Positions 10,121-22,753 of a stretch of 64,000 nt of DNA are shown here, piece after piece. The notes under the pieces were generated by a model. The model was given only the letters and a program-made list of their open reading frames with translations. It had not been told where the DNA came from and did no database searches. Source of the stretch: Isoetes taiwanensis. Its lineage: Eukaryota; Streptophyta; Lycopodiopsida; Isoetales; Isoetaceae. The position numbers were made by a program, and so were the translations under genes. The stretch covers positions 477,501 through 541,500 of the forward strand of contig JAJEKV010000234.1 in NCBI GenBank assembly GCA_021234155.1, given 5' to 3'. Numbering within the stretch: position 1 is the first letter of the stretch; each line of letters starts with the position of its first letter.

Positions 10121-10675
10121 CAACGTCTGCTTCAGTTGTTGGTCCTCCTTGTGATGTGGCTCCTTTAGCTTCCTCTCATAGTATATCTCCGTGCATTTCC
10201 CAATCTGTCCTTTCGCCAGTTACACCCCTTGATATGGTGTCACTTGTTCCCCATGTTGGTTCATCTGCTCTTATGCAGCGCAAGGTAGAGGTTGTGGAGC
10301 CTTCTTCTAATCTGGTTGTGCGTCAAGCACCACCAGATGTAGTTCATCTTGTTTCAGATGTAGAGATGTCTCAATGTGCGATTGTGCCTTTTGTTTTTAA
10401 TGTTGCTGGTTCCCTTCAATAGCCTAAGAGTATCATCAGTCTAGAGGATGGTTGGAAACATGTCTCCCTTAAGAAGGCAGCTCAAACAAAAACAATCTCG
10501 AGCAGTTCATATTGGTGATTGAGGCTTACTTTGGTCGTAGTATCTCTAAGGCTACCAGGTAGCTTTGCACAGAGAGACTATTTTTCCTATAAGTTTTAAA
10601 CATGTATCTCAGTCTCATGTACTTGTTTTCATAATTTAATGATGAATATATCTGTCGTCCTGTCAAAAAAAAGGG
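10121..10675 (+). other. Ser/Val/Pro-rich tail and poly(A)-like end, possible retroposon insert
   Basis: After the last transporter helix the frame enters a Ser/Pro/Val-rich stretch with no transporter similarity, ending TAG at 10420-10422. The next 250 bp end in GTCCTGTCAAAAAAAA, similar in form to the CGTCAAAAAA 3' end of the LINE at 61.4 kb. A 5'-truncated retroposon joined to the transporter is one explanation. A divergent transporter C-terminus and 3' UTR is another. Confidence 0.3.
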
Positions 10676-11014
10676 GGGGGGACCCCAAACACATTATGAA
10701 GAAGCACATCCTCATGAAGATGAAGATATATGTAATTTCTTTTGAAGCTAACTAAAAATGAGTTGATTATGATTCATATGACAAGTTAGGCACCATTGCA
10801 TATAAAAGATGTTAAAGGAACTTGGCATGTGGCACATGTTGACAAAGTGTTGAAATGCTTAGGAGGGCCTAGAAGGGGGATATCGAGGGATGCTAGAGAC
10901 CTTATCTAAACATATGTAATTGAGTTTCAAATTTTTCTTTTTTCCTTTTTTTTTTTTTTTCCGTGTTCTCCGCCGCAATCTAAATCAAGGTTGAGGAGCC
11001 ACGTTTCTGGGTAA

Positions 11015-11090
11015 ATGGACGAAGAGATCTCCGCCGTAGCTACCTCTGCCATAGCTGCTGGCATTCAAGAAAGCTATGCTGCCGGAGAAG
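11015..11090 (+). pseudogene. Candidate first exon, unrecognised gene
   Basis: ATG at 11015 opens a 25-codon segment starting MDEEISAVATSAIAAGIQES, followed directly by a GT donor (AAG/GTTTGC). The acidic, Ala-rich sequence looks like a real plant N-terminus, with a 5' leader rich in CCGCC. No continuation could be placed with confidence, and the family is not recognised. Confidence 0.3.
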
Positions 11091-12579
11091 GTTTGCGCGA
11101 CTCACCCAGATGTTTGAGTTTCTAGAGTCGGAATTTCCCTCTGCAATACCAGCAACTCTAAGAAATTATTTCTCTATTTTTTCATCTCCATTTCCGATTT
11201 ACTATAGCGTCTAGGATTTCCATAGATCTCCATGAACTAGCCTGTCAAAGACTAATTCGCGAGATCTAGCCCTCAATTAATGTCTGCAGCACTATTGGGG
11301 TGTCGAATTAAATGCTATCTAAGAGCAACCCAGAGGAATTTGGCCTCTTCCCGGGCTATGGGGTCGATTTTGCCATGTTCTGGATTGTTCGGAGTCTCCA
11401 CGCCATGAGGGGCCGTGGAGCCGTTGGTTTTTTGTGCATGCAATGCATGCAATATGCTCTTGATCCCAGATGAATTGTGGAGTCGCTAGGAGGAAATGAC
11501 GAATTGATTTATTCCCTTGCCAAAGAATTGATGCTCTGTCCAAAAGTAAGTGAGAATCCCCTGTTTTTCAAATGATATGGCCCCAAAAGATAAGATTGAG
11601 ATCTGGATGCAAAAGATTGAGATCTGGGTTGTGCTAAAAAATGGCTCTTTTGTGCTGCAAAAATAGCAAAATGTGTCGAATCATCTGTTGTGTGTATAAA
11701 GCTTGAATGCAGATCAGAGAAGTTTGTGAAATTGGTAAGTCGTGGTTGGGCAAAATTGGATACGATAAAACTTCGAGAGTAAGTTGGGCCGTTGGGCCTC
11801 TGTCTTGGGGAAGAAGATCATCAGGTGAAAGCCGTTGGGCCCTGTCGCGAAGTTTCAGAAGTGTAGAAGATGGCGTAAGAGCAAGAACATGGGAGAAGAA
11901 CCATTTGCAACCAGATAGTCGATTTTTGGGGCCCTATTTGTATTGGTCGATTTTAGGGCCCAAATGTGTTGATGATGCTGCAAAATATGGCGATAAGTTG
12001 ATGCTGGTGTGGATCCAAGTAGCGAAGGAAATATCCCTTTAGCAGAGGGGTTGAAGAAAATAGTTGGATAGACTGAATGAGTGACCGCTGCTGCTGGGCC
12101 TATGCCCCTCCAAGATGGCTTCAAGGTGTTGCAAAGAGGGCTTTCTTACCTACTAATGGTCGGCTGCAGTGGAAAAGTTGAAGCAATAGACAGATGTGAT
12201 CAGCTCCTTACCAGGTAAAGCACAGGACAAATGGATGTTTGCCGACCACAGCAATGTTCTGTGCACAAATTCGATGCAGAAAGAAACTGATAATTCCGGA
12301 AGAGTGGGTGCTACTGGCTCTCTTCAAAATTTGAACATGGACTCTTCTGCAGCAACAGACCTATATGATTCCAAATATTCTTGGCGTTTTTGTTGATGCA
12401 TGTACAATGGAAGATGTTGATTCTTTGCTCTACTGGTGGTTCTCTTCACCCAAAATATGGCTGATGCCTCTGATATTTTTCTGCCTTATTTGATGAAGCA
12501 AGGACATGCAAGCTCCAGTGCTGTCGCTTTGCTCTTGAGGAAAAAGCCCTATATATCAATGAAAGGGCAAGAATAGCCC

Positions 12580-12793
12580 TGATGTTGGTTTGAAATACAG
12601 GCCTGTGTGCTTAAGCTGGCTTGAAGAACAGAGCTTTATTTCCATGAAACATGAAACAAAGTATGGATATGAACCAAATAAGAACTATATCATGCAAGAA
12701 CCAACGTTGCCCCTTTTTGAGACAGTGACAGATATGATAGATAATAAGCAAGAAGAATGTGTCGATGAAGAACCAGTTATTGTTGACGAATAA
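12580..12793 (+). pseudogene. Candidate terminal exon fragment, unrecognised
   Basis: An open segment reads CLSWLEEQSF ... KYGYEPNKNY ... and ends in an acidic tail (DEEPVIVDE) and stop at 12791-12793. Upstream, 12.20-12.55 kb holds further coding-looking pieces (for example GVFVDACTMEDVDSLL) in differing frames with stops. Together with 11015-11090 they may be parts of one decayed gene. An almost identical tail recurs in non-coding form at 12.80-12.90 kb (AAGAAC...CTTTTTGA.ACAGTG). Function unknown. Confidence 0.25.
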
Positions 12794-13388
12794 GAACTTT
12801 ATGCTGCCAAAAACCAATTTTGACCCTTTTTGAAACAGTGGGCAAATATCAGACATATGAATCTGAGAAAGTGTCAATATAGAACCAAATAAGATTTTCT
12901 GGACTTTTGGAGATACTTGAAACAAAAAACAAGAGTAGGATCATGAGCCGAAGAGACCCCGGCATGAGGCGCTAGTGTTGATTTTTGGGGTTCTTGGCAT
13001 GCACCTTACAGCAGCAAGGCATGCACCTTACAGCAGCAATCCATGACTGTCGGATGCCACAAATGCTCATGAATCAAACACAAGAGTATAAACCATAGAA
13101 TTTAGGTTCACACAGTTAAAAACTCATTGCAATAGCACTCGACACAATGGAACTCAAAATTTTTGTAGACATTAATTTTGCCCATACCCTGGCCATTTTT
13201 TCTCCCTCTAGACCCTAGCTTAGATTTATCTGTAAGGTTTTTCAATTTCATGTTCCAATGCTTATCGAACTGCCCTAATGTATTGAGCTCTACATACATC
13301 GTGATTGGATACTCGTTAGCATGTGCTGCTCAAATGAGTGCTCACAATCAGTTGCTCATCCTCCGTATATTCGTTGCATTAGATAGAG

Positions 13389-13430
13389 AAATGTTCGCGG
13401 AGGCCGCCGCGATAAATTTCTTGTAATCAG
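13389..13430 (-). repeat. GC-rich palindromic terminus, copy 1
   Basis: Read on the minus strand: TACAAGAAATTTATCGCGG, CGGCC, then CCGCGAACATTTCTCT. This matches the copies at 20.44 and 45.80 kb except that about 9 bp of the central palindrome is deleted. The start resembles the TIR of plant CACTA elements (CACTACAAGAAA), although the leading CAC is not present. Confidence 0.6.
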
Positions 13431-13559
13431 CTAATTTTTAGCTTACATTGAAGTAATATAGGTCTTTTTAAAAATTTTATTGCCCCTAAGAGGTTGAAAA
13501 AAAAAGGTTGAAGAAAAAAAGGGGGGAACTTCAAGATCTTGATGTGGCTAACCACGTGC

Positions 13560-14800
13560 TAAGATAGCTCGATGTGGCATTGAAGTGCTTAGAAAATCAA
13601 AATTGTTAAAGTGCTTAGAATGTTGAAGTGGTGAAGTGCTTTAGAACGAATGGATACGTAGAGGGTATGTTCGTTCGCATAAACACCTTATAAGTTGAGG
13701 TGGCATTATTTTTTATGGAGAGGCCCTCCTAGACCCTAACTAAAAAAATAGTGTCTATGTCTATCTTTCTATCTTAAACACTTTAGCACCTCAATATTTT
13801 AGAAGTCAAAATTTCAATGTTATGGCATTTGCTTAGAAGATACAAAGAGCAGCCTTATTGGCAAGTCGAGTATTATTTTAGTGCAAAATGCTGAACTGCT
13901 TAGAAGGGTTATGCCTCTCTTTATGGTTAAAATCGTTCTGTGGGTCCTGCCTTGTCTTGTGAGATATGTGTGGTTTTCAGCACTTCAGCATTTGACAAAA
14001 GTGACATTCCGTGGCATTTTAAACAAAAAGTGACATTTTTTTATTTAACGTCCGCAATTAACAAGTATTCCAAAATGCCCAAACTCCCTCGAATTTTGTT
14101 GCTCCATAATTGCTTTGGGTAGATGGTATTGTATGGATAGAGTAGCTTAAATTCCTTGCTTGAATGTTTTCTAATTCACTTCTATAAAACTCAGGACATT
14201 ATCAAATTTTGGCCACAATCACCTACTTCGGAGTTCTAGCAGTCAATCTGAGCTACCAGGCTACACTCATAATCTAACTCTATGATCAGGCACTTCAAAT
14301 GTAGCAACACTAATTGTGGAGGCATTCCTCAAACGTTTTCGGGCTAATTCTGAAATCTACTGGTAACGTTTCTTCCCTGGGCCTTTGTATTTTAAAATGA
14401 GCCAAACCAAAACTTTGTTTCTTACAGGGCACATTCTTTCTCTGAACTCCATGGGTTCGTGCTGTATTTCATTGCATTTTTTTACCTAAGGATTCTACAT
14501 GCCCAGCTCTACCATATTTTCGTGAGGATCCTATACTCCAAAGTAGTATTTCTATTTTTTAGTTGTCTTATATATTGCTATATTGACCCTCTTTGTTGCA
14601 TTAGATGTCTTGGATGTTCTTTGTGGCCACAAATATGGATTTCTATGTGCTTTTTGCACATGGCTATGTCTCTTGTGTGGAACGTATTTCTATAGCAAGG
14701 GTCTCTCGTGGATGCAAATATAGGCTACATTACATTTGCACCACAATTTCTCCTCGTATTTTACCTCATCTTTAAATCTTAACTACCATGTTATGGCTAG
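13560..14800 (+). pseudogene. Second, more decayed NPF-like copy with its upstream repeat
   Basis: 13.56-14.08 kb matches the GTGCTTAG/CTTCAGCAC repeat ahead of the first transporter pseudogene. 14.19-14.36 kb matches its exon 2 (TTTTGGCCACAATCA, GCTACCAGG, ATGATCAGGCACT) with deletions and a stop. 14.46-14.78 kb matches its 9.40-9.72 kb region, sharing CCIRCLG and MAMSLVWN in translation. The match ends near 14780 inside the sequence homologous to 9720, so the C-terminal half is absent. It is a truncated duplicate, older or less constrained than the first copy. Confidence 0.6.
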
Positions 14801-17800
14801 ATCTTGGTTTATGTAAATATGGGCCTATGCATATCCTAGCAAATGCTGGGAATCATGCAATTTGGGCCAACCCTTTATAAGTTTAAATCTCAAAATACCA
14901 AATGTTTAAAATATCTAGAGAATTTAAAACAAATGACGAATACTACCCTAGATTTTAGTATACATGAAATGTATGGACACAATTAGTATCCAATAAAAAC
15001 AAGGTGCTGCGCACGGAGGGTTGCCCTCCAGTTTCTTCGGGGTGAAGTGGCTAAATCAAACCGTGAACTCATGTTTTCACAATCTATATTTAAATTAAAG
15101 TAGACCCCTACCATGTTCTTATAATCAGTTTGTAGGTCCCCTATATACAAGCCCGTTCACAAGTGCCCCTCGATTGAATTGTGTATGCAACTGAGTAGTT
15201 TAATGTTGTAGAAATATCTGTACATGTTTTATCTCTTGTAGACACAATCACATCACTTACCAGTACTCACAATATTTTAAGCTATAGGTGTTCATCTATA
15301 ACACCGTTGAACGAGTCACACATACAATAAACAATCTTTCGGGCGATGTTCCACTTGAAAGACATTGAGAGAAGTTATATTGTTATTCTGATCTTATTTC
15401 AATCATATTCTGTCTATTAGCATCACCATTGTGTTGTGAAATCCAGGTATAAAATATGACTCGTAAACGTGTGCCCAGCGTTACTCCGCATAAGTAGGGG
15501 TATGAGATTATATGTCATTTTGATATATGATAGATGTATATGAACCACCCAGGAGCTATATTTGTTTAGTTATGCTGGAAAGCATTACCACTTTTAGATA
15601 TAAATTTTAGCTGTTACTTTTCATGAAATATGGCACACGGTAAGCATATTGACGGTCATGTTGTCAATGCAGAACTTGTATCATGGAGTCTTATTGCAAA
15701 TATGCTTCTCAGCATGTGTATGTACTACTGTAGATATGCAAGGTTTGAGGATGCAAACTGTGTATTTAACAGATATTTAGACAAGTCATAATTTCATGGA
15801 ATGCAGTGATTTCGTAAGTATGCAACTTCTACTATGATTCAAGAACCCACAAGAAAGTTATCCACAAAAATTAACTCCCAAATTCGAGGGCCCAAAAGCA
15901 GAATACACGATATACACAAATCTCAGACCCTAACAAAATAGTACCCTAAGGTTGTTCAACTAAAAATACTCTAATAGAAGGTTTCAAAACCAATACACTT
16001 TAAAACCTTCATCATTTTGGACCTTCAACAAGGACACCACATAATAGGTGACTTGTAAAAGATTTTTTACTCTTATCTCAAATTCTTAAGGCTTTGTTTG
16101 AAATGTATAGCATTTTACCATTGTTATGCACACTGCCATGGTTATGCATTAATTGTAGCTTGTTTGGTGAGTTTTCCATTTACATTTTAACCAAAGGTTT
16201 AGCATCTGAGATAGATTTATACTATATATGAGTATCTTGCTCTTGAATTCATATAGCTCTTGAATTCATTTAACTCTCTATTTCAATTCACCAAAGAGAA
16301 AGGAAAATGTTCCTTAAATGCTTCCAAATTGTACTTTCTTTTGTAAACAACGTGTACCTTGTTCAAAGGTTCCACTCTCAAACAATGCTATGTTACCTTG
16401 GTCTGGATATCTTACAAATAAATTACATTTAATTTACCAAAAAATAATTTTATAGTAACTTTTGGGTTGCTTGTTCAAAGAGCTCAAACAACACAACGCT
16501 ATGTTACTTGGTCTGGATATCTTGCAAGTAAATCACACATCTAAGTTACAAAAAATATTTTTTATAGTAACTTCTAGGTGGAAACAAAGGCTCATGTTTA
16601 TATTCCCAATCTGTGACATGAGAACTGATAAGTACCTTAGACACCCGACTGCATTTCCTCATACAAAAAGATTTTGTATTTATAGGCAATGTGCCTTGCC
16701 ATAAAACCATTGGTTGGCAAAACAAACTTGACCATTAATGGCCCTAGCTTCAGAATTGTTATTATGGCAGACAAACCTTCATGTCTACTTAAAGACCAAC
16801 TGCATGAGCAACTGGTAAGAACCTGCTTTTGGTATTTCTCCTTTCAGATTGTTATACCCAGATGTTATCCAAACATGTCAATGTGGTTTCAAGGTCTATT
16901 GTTTTGGGAAAGGTCTATTGTTTTTTTTTTTTGCTTTGTACCAATGTTTTGCAATAACTAATGTCAGTGCAGCATTTTCATATTGTGTCTTTCTTATGAA
17001 CATATATTCTTAATTGTAGACAAGAGACAATATTATCAACTTTATGATATTATTGAACAAAATGTAAACACAAGATACCAAACTCTTGAGGCCCATGATG
17101 CACATTCTAATATTAATGGCAGGGGTTTTTTAATCCTAGTAGTAATGATTGTACTAGCCCATTGTATGGGTCCCATGACCTATTGGTCTCCGTGGACGTT
17201 AAAAAAACTATTCTATTCTATTCTATTATATTCTATTCATTGATGGCAGCAAGATTCTGGTGAAGGGTTTCTTCTCCAAAGCTAACTTGCCAACTTGTGT
17301 TAAATAATCAATAAAAATCATGCAGAAGGTTATATTCTCTTCCAACAAGGCATAGGCTTACCTTCCCAAATCTAACATGCACTTTTGAGTGTTGTCTGCT
17401 CAGTATGAACCTTGTCTAGTTTTCCCTACCAAGCGGAAGACAAAGATACCAAGCCGAAGACAAAGGTACATGTAATTTGCAAAACCTTTTGTGTGATTCA
17501 CAAGGCCTGTTTCGAAAGACATGCAAACATAAAAGCATATAAGTGCTTCCAGATATAAAACCACCAGAAAATTTATGCATACCCGGAACTCCAGGATGTT
17601 GCATAATATATCCAACTACATCATATTTTGCATAAGTAACTGCACGAATCCGACTGAACGCCAAGCTTTTTTATTATGGACCGCAAGTAACACTGCTCCA
17701 TAAGCTTTTGTTGTATGATGAATCAAAAGAATGTGTTTGTATTGGAATCTAAATTTTTGTGTCATGAGCTTAAATTCAAAATTCTAAAGTCATTGCGTTT

Positions 17801-20100
17801 GTGTCTCATTGCTGTAATTGTCCCATGTACATTGTATTCAACATGTTAATATTGAAGTATATTAGTCATGCCATAAGGTTTGCGTCATGAACTCAGTTCA
17901 ATTCAGGCACTGGACTCCATGTCTGGGGGGGTTTACTTCTATGTAAGGGATATATGGCATGTGCGTTCCTTGGGTATGGAGAAACCCCTTTGTATACAAC
18001 CTACCATCACAATCTTGTTCTCTCAAAGCTGGAATACCATGCTTTTTTGCCTTGACAATACGAAAAAGAACGTGTATAAAACTATGGATATAATGTCCAT
18101 ATCATATCAAGGCAAAAATTCATGTATAACAGGTTTAAAGACTTGGAAGCAACAATTTTATGAAAGAGGTTTTCTATGAAATACATAGCGCTCACTTGCA
18201 AACAATAATTTAACATGAAGGGAACACACTGGACAATTTGTCACAACTGGAGCAAAGGCTTGATATAGCTTGTCGCACTTGGTAACAAAAATAGCCTAAA
18301 TGCAGACCTCTATTCTTCTGGGAAGAATAATACTGACTTGTTCCTTAGTGCCAAAAAGAAGTTTTCTTGTTTTGAATGCACATCTGTCATAAATAAAGAC
18401 AACAAAAACAAATATATATACCTAGGTGTTCTCCAAAATTGCTCCAAATTGTTCCCATATTGTTTCAACATTATTCATTCTATTCAAATGCAGTTCTGCA
18501 GTTCTAATCTGCAATTCTACAATTAGCTACTTCTGACTGATTCTTGCCAAGTCTATGCCCTTGCTCCAAAGTGAAAACCCTGCAAAATTTCTAGGGAATA
18601 TCAAAGCCTTGCTTTCAACGATTACTAGCCAACATGCAATCAATTATATCATGCAATAACCTGAAATAATAAGGTATATGTCCATCTAGTTTTTAGGAGC
18701 AGAAAGACCTCTGTTATATGCACTTAGTTTGTTCCACATATTTGCTTGGCAAACAAAACGTAGAAACCTCTGGTTACTCTAGAGGATGCTCTGAGGAATG
18801 GACGCCTTATGAACACCTGAACAAATGCAAAAAGAAAGATTAACATAACATAAAAGAATGAACCTTTGTTTTAAAAATGGATACAAAAGAAACTCAAGTT
18901 GCAGGAGAACAAATGAGAATTTCAAAGGAACACTGCCTCTGCAACAAACGAAGATTATAGACCAAAATCATTTCTTTACCTGATGTGATCGCTGAAACAT
19001 GGCCACGAATGCGGTCTGTTCAATTATATTAAAATAGAAAGCGAGTCTACAAAGGTAAGAGTTTCCGTTTCATGGCATCAAATAAGTAAAATTCTACAAG
19101 CAGCGTGCCCGATTACACTAAAATTAGAAGCGTTTGCAGAGACAGGAGTTTCTTTAAAAAGAGACATATGCTAAAAAAAGAATCCTATAGCTTTTATACG
19201 GTTTTGTTTTCCATGCGACAATCCTTGAAGTTTAACCCCACCTGATAGTAAGCAAAAGTACGATTTGCCTAAGTTTTGCTAGTCCTTGCTCGAATATTTT
19301 AAGGGGCCAAAGCCTTTGCACTCAGACCTGCGAAATGATAAAACCAATCAAAGCCAACTCCCTTAGCGAACCCACAGCCGATCAATAGCTCGTTATCATG
19401 CCTCCTGTTTTCCAGCACATCTATGGATATAAAGAATCGTTTAGATTTTGCCCCGTTTCAACTCGAACTAGCTTCTTGATTCACCTTCTTCTAAGTAACA
19501 CAAAAAAGGGATATTAGCTGGGAACATATCTCCTGGATAAGGTTGGGGTCTTTGCCAAGTTCAGAATGAGGTCTCAACCTTAAGCAAGCTCAGTTTGCTT
19601 TCATTTGACATTGCCATAGCCAAAAGCATATGAAGGCAAAGCTTTTGAAGGAAAACATGACATGAGATAGGAGATCCGGATAGCCCAACCAATAATAAAC
19701 ACCAGAAAATAATAAAAAGGGAAGAACAGACCATCTTCTGAAGCACCAAATTAGTTGCAGTACCATAGCCAAATGTGCCTCCTCTGCACTTTCGCCCTTA
19801 GCCCTGCTCTTCTAGAAAATAGAAATGCTGTTTTTTTTTCATGCGACACAGATGCCCTTCCTTTTTTCGATTCTCAAAAGCCAAAACCTAGCAAGTAACA
19901 TTACATTTGCTCGACGTAAGCAGCCAGGGTTCCCCTGCCGTAAGTATGCGCCATTTCCTAGCTCGAAATGTAAGACGCCATATAGCAACCGAGCATTTAC
20001 ACGCAGCAGCCAGTTTTTAGCAGTCATCAGCATATGTTAGGTATATGCCAGCATATACTTGAATATTCCCACATACCCACATAAACGAGGGTTTGCCCCC
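14801..20100. other. Long stretch without recognisable genes
   Basis: About 5.3 kb of AT-rich sequence with no frame that looks like a known protein. It contains a 111 bp tandem duplication (GCTATGTTAC...TGGTCTGGATATCTT at 16387 and 16498) and a retroposon-like 3' end near 17.10-17.24 kb. Candidate open frames shorter than 100 codons show no motif. Confidence 0.5.
17100..17240 (+). mobile_element. Retroposon 3' end with (TTCTA)n tail
   Basis: CCTATTGGTCTCCGTGGACG followed by TTAAAAAAA and CTATTCTATTCTATTCTATT. The minus strand at 33.29-33.20 kb, beyond the SINE there, has the similar order CGATTGGCCTCCGTAGACG, ATAAAAA, then a (TTCAA)n run. This suggests a shared SINE 3' terminus with pentanucleotide tails. 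No tRNA-like head was found upstream of 17.10 kb. Confidence 0.35.
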
Positions 20101-20103
20101 TAG

Positions 20104-20285
20104 GAGCAACCCAAAAATGGCAAATGTCTCCATTGTAGCACTTAGATTTTAGTACATATATGATACTTATGTACCAAAATAAGTGTCTAAAATAGCAACC
20201 CAAAAATGGCAAATGCTCCATTGTAGCACTTAGATTTTAGTACATATATGATACTTATGTACCAAAATAAGTGTCTAAAATAGCA
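20104..20285 (+). repeat. 88 bp direct repeat, each unit with a hairpin
   Basis: AGCAACCCAAAAATGGCAAATG followed by a GTAGCACTTAG segment occurs twice (GTAGCA at 20135 and 20223, period 88). Inside each unit ACTTAGATTTTAGTACATA and TATGTACCAAAATAAGT form an imperfect inverted repeat with a short loop. It looks like a small foldback element in tandem. Confidence 0.65.
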
Positions 20286-20439
20286 ATCACTTATTAAACT
20301 TGGAGAGGAATTGAACGTGGGTTAAGATCACAGAGCTAGGGGAGGGGAGAGAACATACTTGTGGGTCCCACGCTTGAGAACAATGATGTACCTACAATTA
20401 AAAAGCCCACACAAAACAATGGAATAAAAATAAGGTGCT

Positions 20440-20488
20440 ACAAGAAATTTATCGCGGCGGCCAAGGCCGCCGCGAACATTTCTCTTCG
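20440..20488 (+). repeat. GC-rich palindromic terminus, copy 2
   Basis: TACAAGAAATTTATC, then the 20 bp palindromic core GCGGCGGCCAAGGCCGCCGC, then GAACATTTCTCTT. The 48 bp unit is itself an imperfect inverted repeat. Similarity to the copies at 13.4 and 45.8 kb stops sharply at both ends. Confidence 0.7.
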
Positions 20489-22423
20489 CTGACTCACTCG
20501 TATATGGGGGGATTTATGTAACTTTGGCACAAGCTTCATGCTGCATGACCTTAAACCCAATCATAAATTCATCTTTGAGAATTTCTAGTCTGACGATGTT
20601 GAGCCACGTGCGTCCCTTCATTTTAATGACTTGCTAGATGCGTTGCTAGGCTATACGAATTTATGCTTATCAAGGATCCAAAGTGTCATGCTTTTGCGAA
20701 TTAATTGTTCAAAAGGAAGTAAATAAACTGAAGGAAATGGGACTATATCCTCATTTCAATCTTCAAGAATGGCGAACTGGTCTATTAGACATGGATTCTT
20801 GCTGCTGGAGACACATGACTTGATCCTTAAAGAAAAATGTAACATTGAAGATAATTTAAAAGGACTTATAAGAACATGAAAGGAAGCAGCGTGGCCAGTA
20901 CAGAAACCAGATTAATACCTTGCTTGGGGATGTGATCAAATCGCTTCAAAAATCCAAGTTTTGGAGTGTGGGTTTTGCTTGATTCGGCTGCAAAACAGGA
21001 AGACCAGGAGGAAAGCATTAGAACATGAGCGCTCAAGATCTGGTGGAGGTTGGTTCTATAAGCCCCTTGACTTTTAATTTGCACAAATATTTGTATCAGA
21101 TGCTTGCATAAAGCGAAAATCAGATGCTTGCATAAATCTAAAATTTCATCAGGGATCTCCTATTTCTCCTTTGTCTGATACGTCCAAGCTTCAAAAGCTT
21201 CCCAATCTCTGTGGCATTGAAGATTTGGGCCAGAATATCTCCGACCAACTGGTTTTCGCGCAGATATGAGCTTCAAATAAGGCACGCTACCCAAATCCGT
21301 GAAAAAGCCCACAAGTTGCGTCTCAGATCAAGCTCAAATCGTACAGACGGGTTCAAATTCCCGCTCCGCTCCATCTGCAAAGGGGTTATATATGCTTCAT
21401 TTCAATTGTTAAAAAATCCCGCGGATCGCTGAACATGCCCTTTTTTCAAGGCAAGCAAGGCCTGGCCGTCGGAGTTGAGCACCATAGCCGAGCTTGGAAG
21501 AAGCAAAAGTAGGACGAAAGGGCCAAAAAACTCGAGATGGGCGACGTTTTTTTTTTTCGGCCGGGGACATGTTCATATTGAAGATCTGGCTATGGCGAAG
21601 GTATTCCGGTACTCTACGTGTGCGAATGGGCTGAATGGGCGGAATTCAAAACAAATTAAATTTAGTTGATTGAGGACGGGACGAAAATAAAGTTTTATAT
21701 TTAGGTGAACGAAAAAAATCAAACTGGATTATATATGTTTAGAAAACAATGTGGGTTGCCCTCGTAACTATTATTTGCTAAAACGTGTATTATTAATTTT
21801 GGACCCTTAGATCGAGGCATATTCCATAGGATATGCCACATTAGAAGATCTGGGCCCTTGATGCAGCATTTGACGGGGCCAAACACTTACGTGGCTCTAT
21901 TATTTAGGGTCAAGAAAACCTTAGGAATGCAATAAATACACAATTGACTTCCAGTATACAAATACACCTTCCATCTACAACCATGGCTTCTTACTGAAAC
22001 CTCGCACCCTCCACTAGATTCATGCTGCATACAATAAGAAGAGGGTTGAGTCTGACCTCCCGCAGGAATGCGGAGAAGATGTATAGACCGCCCCTTCTAT
22101 GCCAGTTTGAACCCAGTTAAAGCCGCTTTACCAGCATCAATCCGGGGATTTACACCTGGGGAATTGAATCACCTGCCAAATTAGGCAGCACTAGAGAGGC
22201 CTAAGAATGAATGCCTTAAGAAATTAAGCCAAAGCATTTAAACTGTGTATTCTCCCTATCTTCCCCTTTCTACAACATTGTCCCTTCTTGTTGCCTCCTT
22301 TTGCCCCTCCTCACTCTCTCTCTAGCGTCCTCATTCTCTCTCTAGTGCCCTCACTGCCCTTGCATACAGCCCCCTTGCTTTGCCCCTTTCTGACTTTCTC
22401 TCTCTAGGGTTTACAATCTCTCT
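20489..22423. other. No recognisable gene
   Basis: Mixed-composition sequence. A TCAAATTCCCGC motif near 21.35 kb resembles a tRNA T arm but has no A box. Pyrimidine-rich CTCTCTCTAG repeats at 22.31-22.42 kb lead into the LINE 5' repeats. Confidence 0.4.
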
Positions 22424-22429
22424 CTAGCC

Positions 22430-22735
22430 CCAAAACCTCCAAACCTCCAAAAGGTGCTCTGACCGCGATTTTGAGTCCCCAAATTGGATTCTGAGCATCC
22501 TTTTTGCAGCCAGAGACCCCTCAAACTTTGGAACCCCCAAAAACCCCCAAACCCTCAAAAGGTACTCTGACTGCGATTTTGAGTCCCCAGATTGGATTCT
22601 GAGCACCCTTTTTGCAGCCAGAGACCCCTCAAACTTTGGAGCCCCCAAAACCCCCAAACCCCCAAAAGGTGCTTTGACTGCGATTTTGGGTCCCCAAATT
22701 GGATTCTAAGCACGCTTTTCACAGCCAGAGACCCC
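22430..22735 (+). repeat. ~107 bp tandem repeats upstream of LINE ORF1
   Basis: AAGGTGCTCTGACCGCGATT-type units start at 22451, 22559 and 22666, periods 108 and 107. Each has CCAAATTGGATTCTGAGCA, GCAGCCAGAGACCCC and a C/A-rich CCCCCAAAACCCCCAAA spacer. They sit immediately 5' of the ORF1 start. Tandem 5' promoter monomers are known in mammalian L1; the same role here is inference. Confidence 0.7.
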
Positions 22736-22753
22736 ATAGCATGGCCACAGAAG

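Noticed and set aside
11015-13430. Intact gene between the two transporter copies
   Set aside because: Only isolated exon-like pieces could be seen, in differing frames with stops, and no family was recognised. Listed as fragments only.
21340-21370. tRNA-like T arm (GGTTCAAATTCCCGC)
   Set aside because: No A box or acceptor stem nearby; a single short match is expected by chance.
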